Program-made: the position numbers and the translations under genes | Assembly: GCA_964460115.1 (NCBI GenBank) | Contig: CAYWPR010000006.1 | Span: 1 to 64,000 of the forward strand | Length of the DNA: 64,000 nt | Direction: 5' to 3' | Source: JAEUJZ01 sp964460115 | Lineage (GTDB): Bacteria; Myxococcota_A; Polyangia; Palsa-1104; JAEUJZ01 | In this document: one piece after another, positions 1 to 9,372 of the stretch | Numbering within the stretch: position 1 is the first letter of the stretch | How the letters are laid out: the number at the start of each line of letters is the position of its first letter | Notes under the pieces: model-generated | What the model saw: the letters and a program-made list of their open reading frames with translations, nothing else | The model's database searches: none | Told to the model about the DNA's origin: nothing

Positions 1-2
1 AA

Positions 3-3000
3 GCACTCGAAGGCGTACATGCCGCGGGAATCGTTCATAAGGATGTAAAACCGCAGAACATTCTAGTGGATGAGGCGTGCACCACCGCAGTGCTCATTGA
101 CTTCGGCATCGCTTCTGAACTGGCACGCGAGGCCATCGAGGCGAGCCTGCCCGAGTCGCTCGAGGGGACGCTTGCCTATATCTCGCCCGAACAGACTGGC
201 CGTAGCGCGCGGAGACTCGATTCCCGCACGGATCTCTACTCTTTGGGGGTGACGCTGTTTGAGATGCTGCTCGGGCGATTGCCGTTTTTGGAGAAGGATG
301 CGCTGGCCCTGGTCTACGCACATCTGGCCAAGGCTCCACCCATGCTAGAAAGCCTGCTGTCCGGTTTTCCCAGCGCCTTGGCGAGAATTGCCGAACGATG
401 TCTGGAAAAAGTGCCCGAGAAACGTTACCAGACGGCCAGGGGATTGGCCGCGGATCTTGAGCGATGCCTGCTGGGACTGCAAAAAGGGGGGCAGATCGAG
501 CTATTCCCGCTGGGGCAGAAGGACTATTCGCCAAAACTGCAGATTCCCGAATCTCTAGTCAGCCGCGAGGCGGAAAGCCAGGTCATCGCGGCAGCCTTCC
601 AAGGTGCGGCACGCGGCAACGTGGAGTTGCTGCTCCTCGGAGGTCCCTCGGGCGTGGGTAAAACGGCCCTGGTCCGTGCGGTCTATCGCGACATTGCCAA
701 GGTCGGACGTGGTCTCCTGCTGTCCGGAAAGCACGATCAGCTAGGGCGTACCATTCCCTATGCTGCGCTGTCACAAGCTGTAAGTGGGCTCATGCGCAGT
801 CTAGCTGCCAGTCCCAAGGCGCTGTTTGACACCTGGCGCAATCGCATCGAGCAGAAGCTCGGACCTTTGGCGCGCGTCATTGCCGACTTCGTGCCAGAGC
901 TCGAATGGCTACTCGGCCCCATTCCAGCACTGCCCATCGTGCCGACCGAGATGAGCTATAACCGCCTCAAGCTGGCCTGGATCGATTTTATACGAGCGGT
1001 GACCGAGGCCTCGCCCCCGCTCGTGCTATTTCTCGATGATCTGCAGTGGATCGACCCGGCATCTCTGGAACTGCTCAAGACGCTTTTGAGCGATGTAGGA
1101 CGTCAGCACCTGCTGCTGATTGCAGCCTACCGGGACAACGAGGTAGAGCCGCATCACCCGCTCTGGGGACTCATCGATGCCGTAGAACAGAGCGGCGTCG
1201 CAATGACGCGGCTGCACCTAGGACCGCTCGAAAAGTCCGCGGTGCAAACCTGGCTTGCCATAACCCTTTCAGCGGAGGCAGCGCATGTCGCGCCGCTTTC
1301 GCAAGTGCTCTGGAGCAAAACACAGGGGAATCCCTTCTTCTTGGAACAGCTTCTCTTGGCGCTATATCGAAAGAAGCGGGTAAAACGGAATCTGGAAAGC
1401 GGCGCTTGGGAATGGGATCAGGACGGGGTAGCGGCTGCCGCGGTGACCGACAACGTCGTCGAATTGATGCGCAGCCAGGTAGGGGATCTACCGGCACGCA
1501 CGCAATCTCTGCTCGGACAAGCGGCGTGCGCCGGGCACAGCTTCGACTTTGGAGAACTGGCCATCCTCTCGGAGCTTGCGCTGGCACAGGTGGCGGAGGA
1601 GCTACAGCCGGCCCTGCTTCGCGGGTTGGTAATTCCCATCGATGGGCAGTACCGGGAGGCGCAAGCGCTGGCGCAGAGCCAGTCACGCCGCGAACTTCAT
1701 GCCAGCTATCGCTTTTCACATGACCGTGTGCAGGAGGCATTTTATGAGCGGATTGCGCCGGAACAGCGCGCTCGAACGCACCTCCAGATCGGACGCCGCT
1801 TGCAGGCAGTCTTTGCGCGCGAGGGAGGCTCGAGCCAGAAGCTTCTGGAGCTGACGCGGCACCTGAATCTGGGAGCGGCTGCGCTCGACGGTGAAAGCGA
1901 ACGCTGCGCGCTAGCGCGGCTGAATCTGCAAGCGGCCAAGGCCGCTAAGGTGAATGCTTCGTATCGCCTACAAGCAACGCTGGTAGAGCAGGCAATGGCG
2001 CTGCTCGGAAAGCGAGCTTGGGAAGAGGAGCGCGAGCTCTCGATCGAGCTCACGCTAGAGCAGATGGAAGCGGATTATATGCTGCGGGAGTTTGACGCGG
2101 TGCACAAGAGAGCCGCGGTGCTCTTGGCCTTGCCGTTGCCTGCCGTGCCGTGCCTGGCAGCCCAGGAACTGCGGGTGCGCACATGTCTGGCCTCGGGACA
2201 GTACGGGGAAGGTGAGCGGCTGGGCCGTATAGCATTGGAAGAGCAGGGAATTCACTACCCTGATAGCATCGAGGCGTGCTTCGGCGAGGCGTTGCAGGGA
2301 ATAAAGGCCTGCGATATCTGGCTCGACGCCAATCCGGAAGGATTTCGCAGCATGGCGGCCGACTTCTCTCCCGAGCTCCTGCTCTGTGACGCGCTTCAGA
2401 ATGCCATGCTGGCGTGTGCTGGAATGGGCGGCCGCCCCGCCCTGGCGGTGCTCGGGCTCGTACGCAATGTCCAACGCACGATCGAGAGGGCAACGCTCAC
2501 TCCCTCGGTTCCGCTTTTCGTCGGCTCCATTGCCAGCTGTCGGTCGGCCTTTCTGGGCGACTACCGCGGATCCGTGCGCTGGACGCAGGAAGGTGTAGAG
2601 GCGGCCCAGCGCCTGTCCTCGCCGTTCTTTCCAGAGTGCTCTGCGTTACGCGCGACCTTTGGATCGTACGAACATCCGGTCGAGCAAAATCGAAAATACT
2701 GTCAAGCAGCGCTGCAGGTCGCAAGGGCCTCCGGCTCCTTTCAAGGGACGAGCTCGGTGCTAAGCACCGAACTCTGTTTCATCGACCTTTGGGCCGGCCG
2801 GCCGCTCGAATACGTGGCAGCTCGAGAGGCCAGCTTGCGGGACCTGATGCAGCGGGCCGGCGATGCCGCTGGAAAGAGCATCCTTGCGTCGATAGCCGGC
2901 TATTTGGATTTTCTGCGTAATCCGAAAAACTTTCGCCCTTCCGCCGAGGCGGAGTGGCTCACTCCCAATTCGCGCAGCTTTCTTGCGATAGGAGACGGCG

Positions 3001-4964
3001 CCCTGGCAGAAGCGTCGCGCATCCAGGAGGCGCATCTTTTTCTGGCTTTTGGCGAGTCGGCTCGGGCCCTCGAGCGGGCCGAAGAGGCGGAACGCTTCCG
3101 CCCCGCGGCTTTTGGAACTCCGGTTGTCACGGACATTCCGCTGTGGCGTGGGCTGGCCGCTGCGAAGTGTTGTGTTGCCACGCTTTCGAATGAACAACGT
3201 CAGTCCCTGCTGGCCACGCTGGATCATGCGATCGAGCGCGTTCGCTGCTTCGCGGATGGCTGCGTGGAGAATTTCCTGCACAAGCTTCATCTTCTAGAGG
3301 CCGAACACGCCCGCCTGCGAAACAAGAACGATGAAGCGATGGCCAAGTACGATGAGGCCATTGCCCTGGCCCGAAAAGAACGCTTTTTGCACATCGAAGC
3401 CCTGGCAGCGCATTTCTGCGCTGAGTTCTACTTGCAGGCTGGCCGCGAGCGTGTCGCGGGTCTTTACCTGCAGGATGCTCGCGATGCCTATACGCGCTGG
3501 AATGCGCTGGCTCTCGTTTCCTTCTTGGAACAGACATATCCCATACTGCGTGCCCCTGCCAAAGAGCATCCTACAGAGCAGACAACCACCGAGTCTTATA
3601 GCAGCACCACCCGAACCACGGGGGATATAGCGATTGATCTGGATACGACCATCCGTGCTGCCCAGGCTCTCACCCATGAGCTCGACGCACAGCGCGTAGT
3701 CGCAGAGCTTATGCAGCTATTGCGGGAAAATGCCGGTGCACAGGGCGCTGCTCTGATTCTGATCTCCGCTGAAGAGCAAACGGTTGCGGCCCTACTTTCG
3801 AATTCCCAAGTACGCACGGGCCTGGCCGAGCCATATTCCTCGATGCATCCCATCGCGCAATCAGTCATTCAGTACGTGCTGCGCAGTCGAGAGCCGCTCG
3901 TGCTTGGCGATGTACCCAGTGACAACCGCTTTGCGGAAGATCCCCACCTCCTGGCCGCCGCTATTCGCTCCGTCATTGCCGTGCCCCTGCTTCATCAGGG
4001 GCGGCTCGGCGGCATCCTATACTTGGAACACCAGAATGCCAGTGCCTTTCCCGCTGCGCGCATTCGCCTACTTGCCGTGCTCGCCTCCCAAAGCGCCGTA
4101 GCGCTGGAAAACGCGCGACTTTATGCCGACCTACAGGCTGCAAACATCGGCCTGGAAGCTCGCGTGGCGGAGCGCACTGCAGCTTTGGACAAGGCATTGA
4201 AAGAGCTGTGGAGCGAGATGGATCTGGCACAGAAAATTCAGACCGTCCTTTTGCCGCAAAAACCCGAGATTCCCGGTTACGATTTGGCTGCAGTGATGCG
4301 TCCAGCCGAGCAGGTCGGGGGCGATTACTACGATGTGTTTCGGCGCGGCACGCAGGACTGGGTGCTTATCGGAGATGTATCAGGACATGGGGTTCCGGCG
4401 GGGCTATGCATGATGATGATTCAGACAGCGTTGCGCGCCGTGGCCCTGACCTTGGAACGCACGCAAGCGCCGTTGACACCGCGCCACCTGCTGGGTCTTG
4501 TAAACGATGCAGTGGACAACAATCTTAAGCAGATTGGGCGTGGTCATTACATGACCATTACGGCCCTGTGCATCGAGGGAGCCACCGTGCGCTACGCGGG
4601 CCTGCATCAGGACTTGCTCATTTACCGCGCAGCGAGCCAGCAGGTAGAGCGTGTCGAAACTCAGGGCGTATGGCTCGGGGTGCTCGATGGAGATATTACC
4701 GAGCTCTTGGCAGACAATACGCTTAGGCTTGAAGCGAATGACGTGCTCCTCCTTTTTACCGATGGATATACGGAAGCCAGGGTAGAAGGGCGCCTGCTCG
4801 AAAGCAAAGGCCTGGTGAAGCTCTTCGAAGAGTCCTGTGCAAAAGCGCAGACGAGCGCCGCACTCATTGTTGCTCTTTTGAGCTCGCTCAGACAGGCGGT
4901 GATTTCTGATGACGTAACGCTGGTCGTCTTGCGACGCCTCGGTGCCCCGGCCAAAGCTGCATGA
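3..4964 (+). CDS. Ser/Thr kinase - AAA ATPase - GAF - SpoIIE phosphatase fusion (5' end outside window)
   Basis: The reading frame is open from base 3, so the start lies upstream; 1653 residues are visible. The first bases encode the kinase catalytic loop as HKDVKPQN (Lys where HRD has Arg), then IDFG (DFG) and the activation segment with SPEQ. A Walker A motif (GGPSGVGKT, about base 640-666) and Walker B (LFLDDLQW, about 1027-1050) mark an AAA-type ATPase, followed by a long helical TPR-like region. A GAF domain covers about 3640-4130, a short coiled coil follows, and a SpoIIE/PP2C-type phosphatase ends the chain (VGGDYYDVF, IGDVSGHG and LFTDGYTEA). This is the family of very large myxobacterial and cyanobacterial signalling kinases, which usually end in a histidine kinase; here the output domain is a phosphatase, so one chain could both add and remove phosphate (inference). 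It converges with the Nudix gene 54 bases downstream. Confidence 0.93.
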   Translation, partial: ALEGVHAAGIVHKDVKPQNILVDEACTTAVLIDFGIASELAREAIEASLPESLEGTLAYISPEQTGRSARRLDSRTDLYSLGVTLFEMLLGRLPFLEKDALALVYAHLAKAPPMLESLLSGFPSALARIAERCLEKVPEKRYQTARGLAADLERCLLGLQKGGQIELFPLGQKDYSPKLQIPESLVSREAESQVIAAAFQGAARGNVELLLLGGPSGVGKTALVRAVYRDIAKVGRGLLLSGKHDQLGRTIPYAALSQAVSGLMRSLAASPKALFDTWRNRIEQKLGPLARVIADFVPELEWLLGPIPALPIVPTEMSYNRLKLAWIDFIRAVTEASPPLVLFLDDLQWIDPASLELLKTLLSDVGRQHLLLIAAYRDNEVEPHHPLWGLIDAVEQSGVAMTRLHLGPLEKSAVQTWLAITLSAEAAHVAPLSQVLWSKTQGNPFFLEQLLLALYRKKRVKRNLESGAWEWDQDGVAAAAVTDNVVELMRSQVGDLPARTQSLLGQAACAGHSFDFGELAILSELALAQVAEELQPALLRGLVIPIDGQYREAQALAQSQSRRELHASYRFSHDRVQEAFYERIAPEQRARTHLQIGRRLQAVFAREGGSSQKLLELTRHLNLGAAALDGESERCALARLNLQAAKAAKVNASYRLQATLVEQAMALLGKRAWEEERELSIELTLEQMEADYMLREFDAVHKRAAVLLALPLPAVPCLAAQELRVRTCLASGQYGEGERLGRIALEEQGIHYPDSIEACFGEALQGIKACDIWLDANPEGFRSMAADFSPELLLCDALQNAMLACAGMGGRPALAVLGLVRNVQRTIERATLTPSVPLFVGSIASCRSAFLGDYRGSVRWTQEGVEAAQRLSSPFFPECSALRATFGSYEHPVEQNRKYCQAALQVARASGSFQGTSSVLSTELCFIDLWAGRPLEYVAAREASLRDLMQRAGDAAGKSILASIAGYLDFLRNPKNFRPSAEAEWLTPNSRSFLAIGDGALAEASRIQEAHLFLAFGESARALERAEEAERFRPAAFGTPVVTDIPLWRGLAAAKCCVATLSNEQRQSLLATLDHAIERVRCFADGCVENFLHKLHLLEAEHARLRNKNDEAMAKYDEAIALARKERFLHIEALAAHFCAEFYLQAGRERVAGLYLQDARDAYTRWNALALVSFLEQTYPILRAPAKEHPTEQTTTESYSSTTRTTGDIAIDLDTTIRAAQALTHELDAQRVVAELMQLLRENAGAQGAALILISAEEQTVAALLSNSQVRTGLAEPYSSMHPIAQSVIQYVLRSREPLVLGDVPSDNRFAEDPHLLAAAIRSVIAVPLLHQGRLGGILYLEHQNASAFPAARIRLLAVLASQSAVALENARLYADLQAANIGLEARVAERTAALDKALKELWSEMDLAQKIQTVLLPQKPEIPGYDLAAVMRPAEQVGGDYYDVFRRGTQDWVLIGDVSGHGVPAGLCMMMIQTALRAVALTLERTQAPLTPRHLLGLVNDAVDNNLKQIGRGHYMTITALCIEGATVRYAGLHQDLLIYRAASQQVERVETQGVWLGVLDGDITELLADNTLRLEANDVLLLFTDGYTEARVEGRLLESKGLVKLFEESCAKAQTSAALIVALLSSLRQAVISDDVTLVVLRRLGAPAKAA

Positions 4965-5018
4965 GGATGGAGTTTATCAATTACGATGGAGAGCTAGGCA
5001 GCGTCTTGGAACATCTTC

Positions 5019-5771
5019 TCAGCAGCGCCGAAACTTCCAGATGCCTTGTGCGCTGAGCGTGGTGCGGCAGATGCGATGGGAGACTGGGGCAGCGCCCTCC
5101 GCCAAGCCTAAGGTGGGCGCGCTAGCGTCATCGCTATTCAGGCTGGCGTACTCTTCATCCCAGGGCAAAAGGATTTCCAGGCTACCGTCCGCGGTCGCCC
5201 CCAGGCGCGGCAAAATCGTATAAGGCCGACGCTGCGCGCAGGCTTTTAGCAGCGCGTTAAGCAGCGATTCTTTTGCGACGCCGTCTTCACAAAGGCGCTG
5301 CACTTCGGCTTGCAAATCCTCTAGGGCGCAGACGGTCGGTGGCGGCAGGTGAAGCTGGCCATTGGCGTACTCGGCAAGGGCAGCTTCGGGCGTATACCAG
5401 CGCAAATCAAAGACTTCTTGCGCATCGACCTTGGGCGATTGATTCGTTGGCAGCGCCCATAGAAAAAAATCGGCGTCAAAGCGCCGCGGCTCGGCCGTGG
5501 GGGTTACAAAACGGGCGAAATAGACCAGCTCTTGCAGATTCGCGACAACAAGACCGGCCTCTTCATGCAGCTCGCGGGCGGCGCAGCGGCGGGTGGCGTC
5601 GGCTTCTGCAAAAAGCGCATCTTCCGTGTCAACGCGTCCGCCGGGAAATACATAGGCGTTGGCCATAAAGCTGGCGCGCGCGCCGCGCCGTACCAGCAAA
5701 ACCTGTATCTCGTCGTGAAATGCACGCAGAACCAGAACGGTTGCGGCACGCTGCGGCGCGACCTTTGTCAT
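5019..5771 (-). CDS. Nudix hydrolase, NUDT19/CoA-diphosphatase-like
   Basis: This is a 250-residue protein with a Nudix fold. The Nudix box is visible as FPGGR, then about 17 intervening residues, then RELHEEAGL, so Gly-Arg-Glu-x-x-Glu-Glu metal ligands are present. The stretched spacing between FPGGR and RELHEEAG is typical of NUDT7/NUDT19-like enzymes that hydrolyse acyl-CoA or CoA diphosphate bonds. The exact substrate cannot be read from the sequence. Its start overlaps the stop of the upstream thioesterase gene by four bases (ATGA), so the two are probably translated together, and a CoA or acyl-CoA substrate would suit that neighbour (inference). Confidence 0.85.
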   Translation of the reverse strand: MTKVAPQRAATVLVLRAFHDEIQVLLVRRGARASFMANAYVFPGGRVDTEDALFAEADATRRCAARELHEEAGLVVANLQELVYFARFVTPTAEPRRFDADFFLWALPTNQSPKVDAQEVFDLRWYTPEAALAEYANGQLHLPPPTVCALEDLQAEVQRLCEDGVAKESLLNALLKACAQRRPYTILPRLGATADGSLEILLPWDEEYASLNSDDASAPTLGLAEGAAPVSHRICRTTLSAQGIWKFRRC

Positions 5772-6178
5772 TGCAGAAACCGCGTAAACAGCGCCCGCAG
5801 TTCCGGCGGAATCTCACACGATACGAAGTCGTCTAAGTTGATGCAGGCCACTGTGGTCGCGTTTTTGACCGACAAAAGACCGTCGGCTTGGCGGTACCCC
5901 ATGTAGCACATGGTCACCGAGCTTTTGCTCAGCTTGGTCACGGACAGCTCGATGCGCAGCGAGTCGCCATAACGCAGCGGCTTTTTAAAATCGGACTCGA
6001 TGTGTACCGTCGGAAAACCGAGTCGCTGCCGATCAATCACATCTTTGTAAGAGCAGCCGTTTTGGTTGAAGAAGTCTTCAAAGGCTTCGTGAAAATAGAT
6101 GTAAAAGCGCGGGTAATAGACGATTCCCGCGTGATCTACATCGCCGAAGCGCACCGGAATTGTGGAGGAAAAAATCAA
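5768..6178 (-). CDS. Acyl-CoA thioesterase, 4HBT/YbgC-type hotdog protein
   Basis: The 136-residue protein is a single hotdog domain. The N-terminal motif RFGDVDHAGIVYYPRF holds the 4-hydroxybenzoyl-CoA thioesterase signature, with the catalytic Asp in DVDHAG. Length and motif fit YbgC/FadM-type thioesterases, which hydrolyse acyl-CoA thioesters in the cytoplasm. It overlaps the downstream Nudix gene by four bases and follows the PhzF gene with a 12-base gap, so it is the third member of a minus-strand operon. Substrate chain length is not predictable from sequence. Confidence 0.88.
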   Translation of the reverse strand: MIFSSTIPVRFGDVDHAGIVYYPRFYIYFHEAFEDFFNQNGCSYKDVIDRQRLGFPTVHIESDFKKPLRYGDSLRIELSVTKLSKSSVTMCYMGYRQADGLLSVKNATTVACINLDDFVSCEIPPELRALFTRFLQ

Positions 6179-6190
6179 AGAACTAGGTCC

Positions 6191-7168
6191 TTATACGCGC
6201 AACAAAACATCGCCGCGCAGTACTTCGCGCACGCGGCCTTCGACCTGTACCGATTTGCCATCGCAAGAGGCGCGAAGCAAACTGCGGCGGCCAGGAGCTC
6301 CGTCGATTTCGCCGCGAGGCGGACCTTGATCGATTTCCAGAATCTGTCCCGGACGCAGCACCTGATGATGGTGCAGATAGACGGCCAGAGCGGCGGCGGC
6401 GCTGCCGGTGGCCGGATCCTCGCGCGGCGAATCATGCGCAAAGCAGCGCGCGCGTACCTGCAGCGGCTGACTAGGGGGCGGTGCCACCGAATTCAAAAAG
6501 CCAAAGGCCAAAAGCCCTAATTCGGCGCCGAGTAGGCGCTCGGCGACGACAACGTCGTTGTAGCTGGCCGATATATCGTTGATGTCCTCGCTTGACTGCA
6601 AAGGAACCATCAGTTGCAAAGCGCCGCCGTTGACCACTTGCGGAGACAGGCCGCGATCCTTGCCGTCTACGGTGATGCGCGCGCCAAGTCGCTCGGCAGC
6701 CAGCCCAAGCGCCGGAGGCACAAAAGCCAAGCGCTGATCGACGATGGGTGACGCGGTGACGCCGATGCGGCTGTGCGAAAAGCGCGCCCGCTCGGGCTGG
6801 ACGCTGCCTTCGACGGTGACCGGAACGATGCCAATGCCGACTTCCAAACGCACCGTGGTCATTGGCGACTGCCAGGGCAAGCGCCCGGAAAATAGCAGCG
6901 CACAGGCGGTGCCAAGCACCGGATGGCCGGCAAATGGAACTTCTTTGGCCTGGGTGAAGATGCGCACTCGAGCATCGGCTTGTTCGGTCCGCGTCGGCGG
7001 ATAGAAAAATGTCGTTTCCGACAAGCTGAGTTCACGGGTCAGCGGCAATAGAGCCGCTTCAGGAATCGCTGCGCCGTCAAACACCGCCAGGGGATTGCCG
7101 CCGTGCGGCTGTTCGGCGAAAACATCAAGCCATGTAAAAGACACCGAGCGATTCATATGCGCCACCAT
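6191..7168 (-). CDS. PhzF-family isomerase/epimerase
   Basis: This 325-residue protein has the two-lobed diaminopimelate-epimerase fold of PhzF. Visible signatures are the N-terminal DVFAEQPHGGNPLAVF, LSLSETTFFYP with the conserved Glu, FAGHPVLGTA, and the C-terminal DSPREDPATGSAAAALA. Family members isomerise small metabolites; PhzF itself acts in phenazine synthesis, but no other phenazine gene is present, so this is a general PhzF-like protein. The ATG at 7168 has AAGGA at a suitable distance. A second ATG at 7156 sits in an ATGA overlap with the stop of the upstream glycosyltransferase, so either start would be translationally coupled. Confidence 0.88.
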   Translation of the reverse strand: MVAHMNRSVSFTWLDVFAEQPHGGNPLAVFDGAAIPEAALLPLTRELSLSETTFFYPPTRTEQADARVRIFTQAKEVPFAGHPVLGTACALLFSGRLPWQSPMTTVRLEVGIGIVPVTVEGSVQPERARFSHSRIGVTASPIVDQRLAFVPPALGLAAERLGARITVDGKDRGLSPQVVNGGALQLMVPLQSSEDINDISASYNDVVVAERLLGAELGLLAFGFLNSVAPPPSQPLQVRARCFAHDSPREDPATGSAAAALAVYLHHHQVLRPGQILEIDQGPPRGEIDGAPGRRSLLRASCDGKSVQVEGRVREVLRGDVLLRV

Positions 7169-8640
7169 GGCAGCGTCCTTGGGCGTAAGTCAAGGAACAG
7201 GTACAGGGCCCAGGCCAGCAAAAGTCCGTTGCGCAGCAAAATCAGCACACAGGTCCAGGGCTCTTGTTTGCAGACCAGCACATAGCCAAGCGGGTAGATG
7301 ATCTGCGTCATTCCCAAGACCAAAAGCAGCATGAAAAGCGCTTTGGGGCCGCGGCGCAAGGACAGCCACAGCCCAAGCGGCAGCAGCCAGACCAAATACT
7401 GCGGACTAAAGACCTTGCCAAAGATCATGTACACAACGAGCGATAGCAAGGTCGCAGCGTGCAGGACTTCCGCTCGATTTTGCGAGGACTTTCTGTACTG
7501 CGGTGCGCGCAAACGCCGCCAGAATGCAAAATAGCTGAAGAACAGCGCAAAAACTTGGGCCAGCGTCGAAAAGGCCGCCAGCGCGCGCACACCAGGGCCA
7601 AGCACGTTGATCGACCCGTAGGTGTAGACGACGCGCAGCGGTTCGGGCCAAAAAGAGTGCAGCGACTCAAGATGACCAAAAAGGCCAAGCAGCGCGGCCC
7701 AGGTTGATTCGATTTGCAGCGGCCGCGCCGTGTGATAGCGCACCGCGGACAGGGCATCTTTACCGGCCCAAAACAAAAGCGGCAGCGCCAAAACTAGGCC
7801 CATGGCAAACGCTCGCAAAAGCGCCCGCAAAGAGGCTGTAACCGACCGCGTGCTCAGCAAATAGACCGCCCACAAAGGCACAAGCAAAAGCGGCACCCCT
7901 TTGGTCAGTACCGCCAAGGCCATTGCCGCGCCGTACCCGATCGGACGCTCGTGCACCACCGCCAGGCTAAGCAGCACGATGCACAACGCCACCGCGGCAT
8001 CATAGCGGTGGGTGACAACGGTCCCAAGCAGCCATATCGCCGTCGCCGCCGTCGCCAAAAGCCGCGAGGTAGAAGGCCCTGGCAAAGCCGCGCCCAGTTT
8101 GCGGCACAAAAGCAGCGCCAAAAATAAAAGCAGCCCCATTTCGCCGACAAATAGCGCGTGATAGGCGCGCGGCGAATCGCTAAGCAGCGCCGGAGGCAGT
8201 GCGAACAGAAAAAACCCCGGAGGATACTCGACGGAGTAATCGCTGTAGGGATGCAGCGGCTGCTCCGGTGTGATAAGCGGAAACGCTTCGGGCTCAGGTT
8301 CCTCGACGGCGCGTTCAAAGGTCGAGCGCCAGACCGCGATGGGCCGCACGTAATAGCTGGAATAACTTTGCCCGCGCAGCGCCCGCGCATAGGCGCGGTA
8401 GCGGTTCATATCATCTTCGTCGGTAAAATGCCGGCGCAGCGCCTGCACGAGAAGGCCTGGGGTCAAACGCCCCAGATTGCCTAGATGCAGCTCTCCGGCG
8501 GCAAGCGCTTGCCGTGCCGCTTGATCAAAGCGCGAGCGCTCAGGTGTCGTCAGGCCGCTTTGATGCAAAAGCAGAACCACGGCAAACGTCACTAGCGCCC
8601 CCCACAGACGGGAAGTTTGCACGAAAACGGAACGTATCAC
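7153..8640 (-). CDS. Polytopic membrane glycosyltransferase, GT87/DUF2029-like
   Basis: This is a 495-residue integral membrane protein with about ten hydrophobic segments. A long extracytoplasmic loop after the first segment contains the motif VEYPPGFFLF, the YPP signature seen in GT-C mannosyltransferases of the DUF2029/GT87 group that use polyprenyl-phosphate sugars. The second half is a run of helices with many Leu and Ala, including one that contains FSPQYLVWLLPL, also common in that group. It probably glycosylates an envelope lipid or polymer. Its start overlaps the stop of the upstream unknown gene by four bases, and its stop lies inside the start region of the PhzF gene. Confidence 0.75.
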   Translation of the reverse strand: MIRSVFVQTSRLWGALVTFAVVLLLHQSGLTTPERSRFDQAARQALAAGELHLGNLGRLTPGLLVQALRRHFTDEDDMNRYRAYARALRGQSYSSYYVRPIAVWRSTFERAVEEPEPEAFPLITPEQPLHPYSDYSVEYPPGFFLFALPPALLSDSPRAYHALFVGEMGLLLFLALLLCRKLGAALPGPSTSRLLATAATAIWLLGTVVTHRYDAAVALCIVLLSLAVVHERPIGYGAAMALAVLTKGVPLLLVPLWAVYLLSTRSVTASLRALLRAFAMGLVLALPLLFWAGKDALSAVRYHTARPLQIESTWAALLGLFGHLESLHSFWPEPLRVVYTYGSINVLGPGVRALAAFSTLAQVFALFFSYFAFWRRLRAPQYRKSSQNRAEVLHAATLLSLVVYMIFGKVFSPQYLVWLLPLGLWLSLRRGPKALFMLLLVLGMTQIIYPLGYVLVCKQEPWTCVLILLRNGLLLAWALYLFLDLRPRTLPWWRI

Positions 8641-9335
8641 GCGGCTTGTGCGGGAGCTGTCGGTTCCTCGGGAACGGCGGCCAAAAGACGATCGATGGCG
8701 GCCTGCACTTGCGCCAGCACTTCGGGCGGGACGCTGCCTTCCAGCACCGCCAGGGTCTCGGTCAGGCGCTGGGCCAAGCGGATGGTTTCGCGACGCCGCT
8801 TTTGCTGTTCCATTTCGATGTCCGATGGAAACAGCGTCTCTTTGAATTGCCGATTGACCTTTCCTGCGGGCAGGTTGTCGTCGATGATTGCGCGGCGTAC
8901 CTCGGCCAGTATATCGGTTGAAACCTGTCCTTGCTGCGCGGCTTGTTCGGCGCGGCGCAAAAACTCGATGTTTGGCAGGCTGGGAAATTCGTGCACGATG
9001 CCGTCGCGTTCCAGCACTTCCGGCGCCGATTTGCGCAAAAAAGCATAGGTCCCGACGAGCTTGTTGACCGTCGAAGTCTTCAGGTGCAGTTCTTTGCGAT
9101 AGTATTCCTCAAAAGAGGAATAGCCCCAGGCGGTGTAGCGCTGGTTGCGCTGGCAGGCGGTCAGGGCTTCGGCCAGCTCGATCCAACTGGCTTTGAAGCG
9201 GCGAGTACGGGCGATAAGCTCGGCACGCTCGGGATCGCCGGCGAAGCGGCGCTCCGCAGCGGCCAGCACGCCATCAAGCTTGGTGTGCCCGGCGGTTCCG
9301 CCGTGCCCGCTATAGTCAGTTGCGGTGTTCGACAT
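8637..9335 (-). CDS. Conserved helical protein of unknown function
   Basis: I do not recognise this 232-residue protein. It is soluble, charged and mostly helical. The middle contains a motif around AWGYSSFEEYYRKELHL followed by TSTVNKLVGTYAFLR, which resembles a helix-turn-helix-like arrangement, then a region rich in Arg and Glu (EQQKRRRETIRLAQRL) that could form a coiled coil, and an Ala/Pro-rich tail. No signal peptide or membrane segment is visible. The four-base overlap with the downstream glycosyltransferase gene means they are in one transcription unit. A DNA- or protein-binding role is possible but unproven. Confidence 0.6.
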   Translation of the reverse strand: MSNTATDYSGHGGTAGHTKLDGVLAAAERRFAGDPERAELIARTRRFKASWIELAEALTACQRNQRYTAWGYSSFEEYYRKELHLKTSTVNKLVGTYAFLRKSAPEVLERDGIVHEFPSLPNIEFLRRAEQAAQQGQVSTDILAEVRRAIIDDNLPAGKVNRQFKETLFPSDIEMEQQKRRRETIRLAQRLTETLAVLEGSVPPEVLAQVQAAIDRLLAAVPEEPTAPAQAA

Positions 9336-9372
9336 GGCGGCTCTTATAGCACGTATGGGCCCGCGGCAAAGT

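Noticed and set aside
6191..7168. Phenazine biosynthesis from the PhzF homologue
   Set aside because: No other phz gene is present; PhzF-like proteins are widespread and mostly unrelated to phenazines.
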